From RUG11462 sp045539315 (GTDB lineage: Bacteria; Bacillota; Clostridia; Oscillospirales; Acutalibacteraceae), in the NCBI GenBank assembly GCA_045539315.1, contig JAZQFC010000038.1, positions 42,380 to 106,379 of the forward strand: a DNA stretch of 64,000 bases. The letters run 5' to 3'. Numbering within the stretch: position 1 is the stretch's first letter; every line of letters starts with the position of its first letter. Shown here in pieces: positions 25,747 to 32,317 of this stretch. The position numbers and the translations under genes were made by a program. The notes beneath the pieces were generated by a model. The model worked only from the letters and a program-made list of their open reading frames with translations, was not told the DNA's origin and ran no database searches.

Positions 25747-28700
25747 TTTTTATCAGTAATAGTGTTTTCAATATCAGTAATGAATTTAGACATTTTAACG
25801 CTACTTTCTCTTACAGATAATGTAGTGTTGTCTTTTGCAAGATATGTTACATCATTACCAATATCTCCGCCGTGTTTTGAACCGTTGTAATAAATAGATG
25901 TTATATTGTTGCTTCCGTTTTCAACTGAATTAACAAAATGCTTTGTCATATGAGTTCTTACAGAACCATCGTCTAAGCATTGCTGAACAAAAACAGGAAC
26001 AGGGTAGTCTATAGTCATCTTTTTATATAACTCATCAACTCTTTCTTGAGTGTTACAAGAAATGAAATCTTCGAATCCTTCTGCAAATCCGGTTTTGCTC
26101 TCATTTAAGATATTAGTAAATCTGTAATATGAATATTTTGGCACGATTTTATCAAAGAAGTTGTCTTCGAGCAAGTCAAGCTCTGCGTCAGTACCAAATG
26201 TTCTGATATCAGATGTAAATGGGAATGTGCTTGGTGTATAAGCAGTTCCGTTTTCATCGTTAGGGAATGCAAAGTTATAGAAGTTAGAAAGACTCTTTCT
26301 AGTATCTGTTGCCCACTCGTTGTAATAAAGTTGGTGAACAATAGAAGTTACAGGGTATTGCAATGAGTGTGCGATTACAGGGATTTCTCCTGAACAAACA
26401 AGGTTGATTGAAGTGATACCACCCATTGAGTTACCGTTTACATATACTTCTTCGTAAACATTGTAGTTTTCGAGTACATATTTATATGCATTAACGTAAC
26501 TTTCAACTGCAAATGGAGTGCCCATATGATATGCGTTTTCTACAGCAGCGAGTACTGCATAACCGTCGTGAACAAGCGTTTTACACCAGTTGTATTTGTT
26601 ATAAAAATTTTCTGAAGAATTTATTGTAGCGCTATATCCGTGACAGTCAATTACAAGTCTTACAGGTTTGCCTTCTTCAGAATAATTCTTTGGAAGCATA
26701 ATTACGCCTGTATCTGACATAGTATTTCCGTTATAGTTAGTTGTAGAATAGTTAAAATATTCATAAGTAACTTCGCCGTGTTTTGCAGCCCAACCATCAA
26801 CTAATGCTTTCTGTTCATCGCTTAATACAGAATAAGCATCATCATCACCTTGAAGAATAAGTGAAATATATGCTAATGAACGAGTATTGTTTGTTACGTT
26901 ATATTCGTAATACTTAGCGTAGTTAATATATGTTTTGCCATCTTTAGTTACTTTTACATAACCTCTACCAATAAATGGTCTGTCGGTATTTCCGTTTTCT
27001 GTGCTGTAACTTGTGTTAGATTCTTTAATGTTAACGATAGAACCAACAAAAGTATCATTGCCTTCATAATAACCAACGTCTAAATTATATTTAACATCAA
27101 TATAGTTATCAGATTCAAATGTAAGTTCATTACCATCTACTAAATCTGAAGGTGCAATAAGTGTACCAAGTTCTACAGTAGCGCCTGATTCAATAAGTGA
27201 ATCAATTGCCTGTGTATCAACTTGAGTATAGAATCTAATACCGTTTTTGTTATTCAAACGAATAGCTGCACCTTTTTTCATATTAGTTTCAACATAAAGT
27301 GGATCACGAAGTACATCATCAATTTTTGTAAGAACAACACTTTCTATAACAGTTTGTTTTGTTGTTCTGCCGTTTTGAGTATTCATTTCAAGGTTGTTTG
27401 TTAATTCAACTGTAACAGTGCCTTTGTTTGATAATGTAAGTGTGTTAGCAAGTTCGTGAGAAACATAAGATTTTCCGCCTGCCTCAAATCCTAATGTTTC
27501 ATAGTATGTATCATTAACTGCTATATCAAAATATGAACGATTTTGAGCAAGGTGGTCGCCAGAATTGATTGTAATTTTATAAACTGCAGGTGCAACATTA
27601 TTAAAAGTAAAAGACAAAATACCTGTATCATTAGGCTGCCATTGTAAGCAGTTTAAACTATTAACATATTTTGATTGGAAAACAGCACGACCATACTCAG
27701 CAGTAAATGAAACCGCACCATCATCACTTGTTTTTGTTGATACACCAGTGCTAGCATTTATTGTACTTGTAAAATAGTCTGTTGGACGGTTTACATATTC
27801 ATCGGTGTCAACGCTTGGAGTGTCTGATGAAGATGGGGCTTGTGTTGTTGTAGTTGTTGTTGTAGTTGTTGTTGTACTTGATGATGGTTCTTCTTCTGTT
27901 CCATCAACTACCATTGAAGCAGAAACTGTACCTGCCTTAATAAGATCAATCAAGTTTGTTTTATCATACATTGTAACTGAAACATATTTAATACCAGATG
28001 GAACAGTGTACTTTAAGTCTGATGATAAAATAGTTGTAGTTTTAAAAGCGCCTGTGGAGTCATAAGAACGAAGCACTATATTAAGCCCACTTGCATCTGT
28101 ACCTGAAATGGTAAATTTATATGTAGTACCTTCTTGAACTTCTACTTTGTTTTTTACACAAGCTCTTGAGTTGTTTTGATAGGTTGTGTTGTATTTGCCG
28201 CTAGAACTATCCCACCAACCTTGTATCCAGTTGTCCATATTCGCAACATCACTTGGTGCGAAAAATGTTTCTTGAGCAACTGTTGTTGTAGTTGTAGTTG
28301 TGCTTTCGGTTGGAACTGTTGATTCTTCTGGATCTACAACTTCTCCACCTTCGCCAACCTTTGTAAGAACAATGTTGTAAAGGAAGATTTGTTTGCTTGT
28401 TGCGGTTGCAGTAGGAGCGATAGTTAAAGTAACATTACCATCAGCAGCAAATGCGGTGTCAAAACTATGTTCAACTAATTTTTTACCTGATAGCTTAGTG
28501 TCTAAACAGTTCATTTCACCAAGAGATACATTGTTAGCAACAACATCAAAACTACCTCTTGCTTGGTTGTTATCAGCAGTACTCAAAGCGAGAACATAAT
28601 TACCAGCAGGAACATTTTTAAGTTCAAAGGTAAGATTTATGTTATTCGAGTTAGATTGCCACTGTGCAAAGTTATATCCACTAATATAATTTGCATATTT

Positions 28701-28895
28701 TGTAAGTTGTCCGCCGTTAACTGTAATTGTCATATTGTCAGTTTCTGTTTTTGCGGTGCCTGTACCTGCATTCATATTACCTGACATATTGTCGTAAGGA
28801 ATGTAAGTGATTTCTGAATTATCTGCAGAAATACTTATTGCAACACTTCCAATAATCAAAAGTACAGATAGTAAAATTGAAATTAATTTTTTCAT
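25743..28895 (-). CDS. Secreted multidomain CBM-like protein with C-terminal alpha/beta-hydrolase esterase
   Basis: A 1050-aa secreted protein. Order: signal peptide (about 1-24); CBM-like domain 1 (28-182); Thr linker; a second beta-rich domain (212-335); Thr linker (about 339-352); CBM-like domain 3 (375-550, related to domain 1); the shared domain with 'AAIRLNNKNGIRFYTQVD' (about 545-710); and an alpha/beta hydrolase (about 720-1050). The hydrolase has the nucleophile elbow 'GNSMGG' (S823), 'CLDDGS' (D975 or D976) and 'SKHGGD' (H1008), a complete catalytic triad. An esterase or deacetylase acting on polysaccharide is likely. It follows the 47-aa gene by 23 bases and probably shares its promoter and 22-bp-repeat element. 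Confidence 0.8.
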   Translation of the reverse strand: MKKLISILLSVLLIIGSVAISISADNSEITYIPYDNMSGNMNAGTGTAKTETDNMTITVNGGQLTKYANYISGYNFAQWQSNSNNINLTFELKNVPAGNYVLALSTADNNQARGSFDVVANNVSLGEMNCLDTKLSGKKLVEHSFDTAFAADGNVTLTIAPTATATSKQIFLYNIVLTKVGEGGEVVDPEESTVPTESTTTTTTTVAQETFFAPSDVANMDNWIQGWWDSSSGKYNTTYQNNSRACVKNKVEVQEGTTYKFTISGTDASGLNIVLRSYDSTGAFKTTTILSSDLKYTVPSGIKYVSVTMYDKTNLIDLIKAGTVSASMVVDGTEEEPSSSTTTTTTTTTTTQAPSSSDTPSVDTDEYVNRPTDYFTSTINASTGVSTKTSDDGAVSFTAEYGRAVFQSKYVNSLNCLQWQPNDTGILSFTFNNVAPAVYKITINSGDHLAQNRSYFDIAVNDTYYETLGFEAGGKSYVSHELANTLTLSNKGTVTVELTNNLEMNTQNGRTTKQTVIESVVLTKIDDVLRDPLYVETNMKKGAAIRLNNKNGIRFYTQVDTQAIDSLIESGATVELGTLIAPSDLVDGNELTFESDNYIDVKYNLDVGYYEGNDTFVGSIVNIKESNTSYSTENGNTDRPFIGRGYVKVTKDGKTYINYAKYYEYNVTNNTRSLAYISLILQGDDDAYSVLSDEQKALVDGWAAKHGEVTYEYFNYSTTNYNGNTMSDTGVIMLPKNYSEEGKPVRLVIDCHGYSATINSSENFYNKYNWCKTLVHDGYAVLAAVENAYHMGTPFAVESYVNAYKYVLENYNVYEEVYVNGNSMGGITSINLVCSGEIPVIAHSLQYPVTSIVHQLYYNEWATDTRKSLSNFYNFAFPNDENGTAYTPSTFPFTSDIRTFGTDAELDLLEDNFFDKIVPKYSYYRFTNILNESKTGFAEGFEDFISCNTQERVDELYKKMTIDYPVPVFVQQCLDDGSVRTHMTKHFVNSVENGSNNITSIYYNGSKHGGDIGNDVTYLAKDNTTLSVRESSVKMSKFITDIENTITDKK
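27841..27880 (-). repeat. Trinucleotide tract encoding a poly-Thr linker
   Basis: A run of GTT/GTA triplets on the plus strand codes for about 12 consecutive Thr in the 1050-aa protein. Similar, shorter or longer tracts occur at about 28281-28305 and 30614-30664 (about 14 Thr in the 510-aa protein). Codons are mixed (ACA, ACT, ACC), so the residue rather than the DNA repeat appears to be kept, although slippage could change the length. Confidence 0.8.
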
Positions 28896-28918
28896 TTGTT
28901 TTTCTCCTTTTCGTTAAA

Positions 28919-29062
28919 TTACCACTTATCATTTTCATAAGGGTCATATTTTGTTGTTGGTTCTGTTGGAGTTACAGTTGGTTCTTCAACCGATGGGGAA
29001 GAAGCAATTATATCTGCAACTTCTAACTTTTCAAATTCTAATTCAATTTTTTCAAATTTCAT
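28919..29062 (-). CDS. 47-aa small protein, paralogue of the 48-aa one at 29509
   Basis: A 47-residue protein with 'MKFEKIE', 'DIIASSPS' and the C-terminal 19 residues 'TVTPTEPTTKYDPYENDKW'. The start ATG 29062 has AAGGAG nine bases upstream; longer in-frame extensions lack a ribosome site. It is the first gene behind the regulatory element at 29119-29153 and lies 23 bases before the 1050-aa esterase gene. No signal peptide, membrane helix or cysteine is present. The paralogue has the identical last 19 residues with seven synonymous codon changes and no replacement, so the protein is under selection. Function unknown; a leader-like N part and a fixed C part are visible. Confidence 0.8.
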   Translation of the reverse strand: MKFEKIELEFEKLEVADIIASSPSVEEPTVTPTEPTTKYDPYENDKW

Positions 29063-29090
29063 AAATTCGACTCCTTTAATATTTTTATTT

Positions 29091-29096
29091 ATTATA
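29091..29096 (-). promoter_or_regulatory. -10 element of the 47-aa/1050-aa operon
   Basis: On the minus strand TGTTATAAT, an extended -10. The -35 position 17 bases away reads TGTAAT, far from consensus, and abuts the direct-repeat element, which fits an activated promoter. Confidence 0.6.
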
Positions 29097-29118
29097 ACAT
29101 AATAATTATTAAAATTAC

Positions 29119-29153
29119 ATTGACAAACTATATAAAAAACATTGCCAAAATTA
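29119..29153 (-). promoter_or_regulatory. Putative AraC-type operator (22-bp direct repeat), 47-aa/1050-aa operon
   Basis: On the minus strand TTTTGGCAAT and TTTGTCAAT, the CAAT cores 22 bp apart, with TAT between them. Identical at 31 of 35 positions to the element at 31285-31319 next to the AraC gene. The flanking intergenic sequence is not conserved to this degree, so the match is specific to this block. Confidence 0.7.
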
Positions 29154-29174
29154 GAATATTGTATTACCGAAAAA

Positions 29175-29400
29175 TAGCCGAAGGATCTTAACACAATCCC
29201 TCATCCGAGTTTTGCTTTGCAAAACCCACCTTCTCCCAAGAGAAGGCGTTTTTTAGATTCCTCGACTTATGCTCGGAATGACACGAGCCAACACCCTCGT
29301 CATTCTGAACGTATGTGAAGAATCTTAAAACAATCCCTCCATCAAAATCAAAGATTTTGCCACCTCTCTAAACACTACGGCAGGCATAAGATGGTTGCGT
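29175..29400. repeat. Modular intergenic repeat element with inverted arms (MITE-like)
   Basis: A stretch richer in GC than its surroundings and with no gene. It holds two related modules starting 'atcttaacacaatccctc' (29186) and 'atcttaaaacaatccctc' (29321), each followed by a small hairpin: GTTTTG-ctttg-CAAAAC and AAAATC-aaa-GATTTT. Between them is an imperfect inverted repeat, 'agattcctcgac...ggaatgac' at about 29256-29282 against 'gtcattctgaac...gaagaatct' at about 29299-29326. This recalls dispersed intergenic elements of gut Clostridia. No transposase or terminal duplication is recognised. The rest of the gap 29063-29508 holds the promoter elements and a terminator. Confidence 0.65.
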
Positions 29401-29440
29401 CTCGCTCATCATGACCCTCATTAAATAATATAGGTAAAGT

Positions 29441-29477
29441 AAAAGAGCCAACCTACAAATGTAGATTGGCTCTTTTT
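29441..29477 (-). terminator. Terminator of the 510-aa/48-aa operon
   Basis: Read on the minus strand, AAAAGAGCCAA and TTGGCTCTTTT pair with an internal TAC/GTA extension and are followed by T. It lies about 32 bases after the stop of the 48-aa gene. Confidence 0.82.
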
Positions 29478-29508
29478 AAGGAAAGTTGTATGAAAAAAAT
29501 ATTAGCAA

Positions 29509-29655
29509 TTACCATTTATCATTTTCATAAGGATCGTATTTTGTAGTTGGCTCTGTTGGAGTAACTGTTGGATCCTCTGGATTACTTGGTGATGAAGCAA
29601 TGATATCAAGAGATTCATATTTTTCAAATGTGATTTCGATTTTTTCAAATTTCAT
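29509..29655 (-). CDS. 48-aa small protein, paralogue of the 47-aa one at 28919
   Basis: A 48-residue protein beginning 'MKFEKIEITFEKYES', with 'DIIASSPSNPED' and the 19-residue tail 'TVTPTEPTTKYDPYENDKW' identical to its paralogue. The start ATG 29655 has a strong AGGAGG. It lies 16 bases after the 510-aa secreted protein gene and before a terminator, so it is the second gene of that operon. Acidic and aromatic residues dominate the tail; no signal peptide or membrane segment. It might be a peptide precursor, an accessory factor for the large secreted proteins, or a chaperone-like partner; nothing here decides. Confidence 0.8.
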   Translation of the reverse strand: MKFEKIEITFEKYESLDIIASSPSNPEDPTVTPTEPTTKYDPYENDKW

Positions 29656-29671
29656 TATTGCTACCTCCTGA

Positions 29672-31204
29672 TTAGTCATTTGCAGCAGCCCAAGTATCAA
29701 CTAAAGCTTTTGTGTCTGCGTCTAAAGTTTCATAATTACTTGTTTCGTCAGCAATGTAAGCATCAGCAACGCCTGCAATATTACGAACTGTAGTTTGTTT
29801 AGCATAATATGTTACGCCATTAATTACAACATAAGCACGAGCAATAAAGTTACGAGTAAGGTTAGTATCTTTGAGTTCTACAATAGAACCTACGAATTGA
29901 TTACCATCCCAAAGATCATGATTTTTATGATCGTAAATAATTTTTGCTACATTGTCTTCCATTGTGATATATTCTTTAACAATATCTTTTGGTGCAACGA
30001 TGATACCGATTTCATCTACATTAGAAATATCGCCATTTGCTGTTGCATAGAATCTGATACCGTTTACATCGTTAAGTCTGATAGATGCGCCATCTACTGT
30101 TGAAACAAGGTCTGTCATTAATTCTTCATATTCGCCAACCTTTGTAAGAACAACGCTGTAAATGAAGAGTTGTCTGCTTGTTGTAGTTTCTGTTGGAACG
30201 ATTTCTACAACTGCATTGTTATAACCGTTAGAAACAAATGTTGTGTCAAATGTATGCTCGGTCAATTTTTTGCCTGTTTTATTTAAGCAATTCATTTCGC
30301 CAAGTTCAATGTTGTTTGCAGTAACATCGAAAGCACCTCTTGCTGAGTTGTTATCTGCAGTATTTAATGTAAGTTTATATCGGCCTGCAGGAACGTTTTT
30401 AAGTTCAAAGCCAAGAGCGATGTTTTCTGTTGAATCATTCCATTGAGCACAGTTATAGCCGGTAATGTAGTTAGTGAATTTATGCAACAAACCACCGGTA
30501 ACTTTGATAATCATATTATCAGTTTCTACAGCTGCTGTATTTGTAGTATCAGGGTTAATATCTTTTTCCATGTTATCATAAACAACATAAGAATAAGATT
30601 CTGTTGCTACAGGAGCTTGTGTAGTAGTTGTTGTTGTAGTTGTGGTAGTTGTGGTAGTGGTTGATTCTGTTACAACAGTTTCACCAGCTTCACCTGTTGG
30701 AACAAAGCTAATAGTTTGCAAGAACATTTGATTTTCTCTACCTTCAATCTTAGTGCCTGTAAAAGTAACAGTATTAGCATCTGTACCATTAGATACCGCT
30801 TTTGTATCAAGAGTTACAATAACTTGTTTGTTAGCTGTACCTGAAAAATCAACAGTTTGCGAATAAACACCGTTTACAGAAATATCAAAAATGCCTCTGT
30901 ATTGTGTTGTTTGAGAAATATGAGCAAAGCTTACATCATATTCACCTGCTGGAAGATTATCAACAGAGAATGTAATTGAATAAGAATTTGGCGAGGTAAA
31001 CTGCATAACGCGACTATGTCCGTTATAGGTAGCTCTGTTGGTAACAGTTGCACTGCCTGACTCGAATGTGTACTTCATTGGTGATGATGATGTAGATAAA
31101 TTGTATACTTCGTAAGTGTAAGTTTCAGCAGCGCTTACTGAAGCAATTGCAAAACAAGAAACCATCAAAACCAATGCAAGTGCGATTGAAATAATTTTTT
31201 TCAT
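29672..31204 (-). CDS. Secreted tandem CBM-like protein with a GIRFY-type C-terminal domain
   Basis: A 510-aa secreted protein. Signal peptide (about 1-25, 'ASVSAA'), CBM-like domain A (25-172: 'NLPAGEYDVSFAH', 'RGIFDISVNG'), a poly-Thr linker (about 180-197), CBM-like domain B (203-360: 'VPAGRYKLTLNTADNNSARG'), then the shared domain 'ASIRLNDVNGIRFYATANG' (about 372-510). Domain B is very close to the N-terminal domain of the 1050-aa protein, for instance sharing 'LGEMNCL' and 'LTKVGE'. No catalytic domain or anchor is seen, so it is probably a glycan-binding or scaffold protein. First gene of an operon with the 48-aa protein, divergent from the AraC gene. Confidence 0.78.
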   Translation of the reverse strand: MKKIISIALALVLMVSCFAIASVSAAETYTYEVYNLSTSSSPMKYTFESGSATVTNRATYNGHSRVMQFTSPNSYSITFSVDNLPAGEYDVSFAHISQTTQYRGIFDISVNGVYSQTVDFSGTANKQVIVTLDTKAVSNGTDANTVTFTGTKIEGRENQMFLQTISFVPTGEAGETVVTESTTTTTTTTTTTTTTQAPVATESYSYVVYDNMEKDINPDTTNTAAVETDNMIIKVTGGLLHKFTNYITGYNCAQWNDSTENIALGFELKNVPAGRYKLTLNTADNNSARGAFDVTANNIELGEMNCLNKTGKKLTEHTFDTTFVSNGYNNAVVEIVPTETTTSRQLFIYSVVLTKVGEYEELMTDLVSTVDGASIRLNDVNGIRFYATANGDISNVDEIGIIVAPKDIVKEYITMEDNVAKIIYDHKNHDLWDGNQFVGSIVELKDTNLTRNFIARAYVVINGVTYYAKQTTVRNIAGVADAYIADETSNYETLDADTKALVDTWAAAND

Positions 31205-31250
31205 GATTTTTTCTCCTTAATCATTTTAATTTATTTCCTTATTATAAGGT

Positions 31251-31256
31251 ATTATA
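31251..31256 (-). promoter_or_regulatory. -10 element of the 510-aa/48-aa operon
   Basis: TATAAT on the minus strand with TTGCAA (31275-31280) 18 bases upstream as a fair -35. A second TATAAT lies at 31241-31246. The direct-repeat element is just upstream of the -35. Confidence 0.55.
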
Positions 31257-31284
31257 ATTTTAACAAAAATACTTTTGCAAAACA

Positions 31285-31319
31285 ATTGCCAAACCATACA
31301 AAAAATATTGCCAAAATTA
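31285..31319. promoter_or_regulatory. Putative AraC-type operator (22-bp direct repeat) between divergent genes
   Basis: On the minus strand TTTTGGCAAT and TTTGGCAAT with identical GGCAAT cores 22 bp apart. It lies between the promoters of the 510-aa gene (minus) and of the AraC gene (plus; -35 starts nine bases away), so one bound dimer could control both. AraC-family proteins typically bind two half sites about 21-22 bp apart on one face of the helix. Confidence 0.7.
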
Positions 31320-31327
31320 AAATTGTG

Positions 31328-31356
31328 TTGAAAAACTGTTTTCTTTGTGTTATAAA
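31328..31356 (+). promoter_or_regulatory. sigma-A promoter of the AraC-family gene
   Basis: TTGAAA (31328-31333), 17-base spacer, TATAAA (31351-31356). Confidence 0.8.
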
Positions 31357-31375
31357 TTATGTAGGTGGTGAGTAT

Positions 31376-32272
31376 ATGAGTCAAAACAAAAGAGAATCTA
31401 TAACAAGTTTTGTTGATGAAAAACTTAAAATTCATGTTAATACTTCTTGGGTTATAAATAATGATTATATTTATGAAATGCCATACAAGGATTATTATCA
31501 AATCTACTATTTAAGAACAGGCAACTTTATTTGTTATCAAGACAATAAAAGATTTTCTGTTGATGAAGGCTCAATAATCATAAAATCATTTAATAATGAA
31601 CTGAGATTTAAATCAAATATCAAACCAAATGGTAAATATATAAAGACAGAGATTATTATTATAAGTATTCATCCTTCATTATTTAAAGAGCAAAAAGGTG
31701 ATGATAACTTTTATAGATTGTTTGATACAACAGATAAAAGTATTTATACTAAAGAAGAATTAAAAAGTTTTGATTTTAATAATGTTATCTTTAAAAACAT
31801 AGATAAGTATATTGCTTTTAGATTAGGTTTGGTTAATTTTCAGGGCTTGGTTTCTATGTTGATTACTGAATTGAACTTTATTTTTGATAAAACAAATCAC
31901 CCTGAATATTCAAGTAATTCTGATGAATATAAAGTTAAAGTTTTTGATTATATTTCAAGAAATTTTATGAATGATATAACTCTTGAGAGTGTTGCTAATA
32001 AATTTAATGTTTCACCATTTTATGTTGAAAAAGTTACAAAGAGGTTTTATTCACATTCTTTTTATAAAACGATTATAAATATGAGAATGTGGCACGCAAG
32101 AAAAATGATGTCAAGTAACGACTCTTGCAATTTAAGTGAAATAGCAAAACTTTGTGGTTATATTGATTACTCTGGTTTTTATAAAGCATATGTTAATTTT
32201 TTCAAGGTTTCGCCTAAAAAAGATTTAGAGTATTATAAAAAACATAAACAATTTTTATCAAGTTATATGTAA
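31376..32272 (+). CDS. AraC-family transcriptional regulator
   Basis: A 298-aa regulator. The N-terminal cupin-like part (about 20-130) has 'YYQIYYLRTGNFICYQDNKR' and 'VDEGSIIIK'. The C-terminal double helix-turn-helix (about 190-290) has 'ITLESVANKFNVSPFYVEKV', then 'LSEIAKLCGYIDYSGFYKAY' and 'FFKVSPKK', the AraC signature. I chose ATG 31376 behind GTAGGTGG over a TTG start at 31286 that would lie inside the operator. Its place beside one of three copies of a 22-bp direct repeat makes it the likely activator of the secreted-protein genes here and of itself (inference). Confidence 0.9.
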   Translation: MSQNKRESITSFVDEKLKIHVNTSWVINNDYIYEMPYKDYYQIYYLRTGNFICYQDNKRFSVDEGSIIIKSFNNELRFKSNIKPNGKYIKTEIIIISIHPSLFKEQKGDDNFYRLFDTTDKSIYTKEELKSFDFNNVIFKNIDKYIAFRLGLVNFQGLVSMLITELNFIFDKTNHPEYSSNSDEYKVKVFDYISRNFMNDITLESVANKFNVSPFYVEKVTKRFYSHSFYKTIINMRMWHARKMMSSNDSCNLSEIAKLCGYIDYSGFYKAYVNFFKVSPKKDLEYYKKHKQFLSSYM

Positions 32273-32280
32273 AAACAAAA

Positions 32281-32312
32281 ACGCTTCTGCATTTTGCAGA
32301 TAAGTTTTTTAT
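32281..32312. terminator. Short bidirectional terminator
   Basis: CTTCTGCA-ttt-TGCAGATAAG, with T-runs on both strands, between the AraC gene and the ileS stop. The stem is short and holds a mismatch. Confidence 0.6.
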
Positions 32313-32317
32313 TAGTA

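Noticed and set aside
27805..28065. Plus-strand reading frame with a poly-Val stretch
   Set aside because: It is the shadow of the Thr-codon tract of the 1050-aa gene; no ribosome site.
29063..29194. 44-residue extension of the 47-aa protein
   Set aside because: It lies over the promoter and operator, has no ribosome site and is not shared by the paralogue.
29175..29400. CRISPR array
   Set aside because: Only two degenerate copies, of unequal content, with no regular spacers and no cas genes.
31286..31375. N-terminal extension of the AraC protein
   Set aside because: It would be translated from within the operator and across the promoter; ATG 31376 is well placed.
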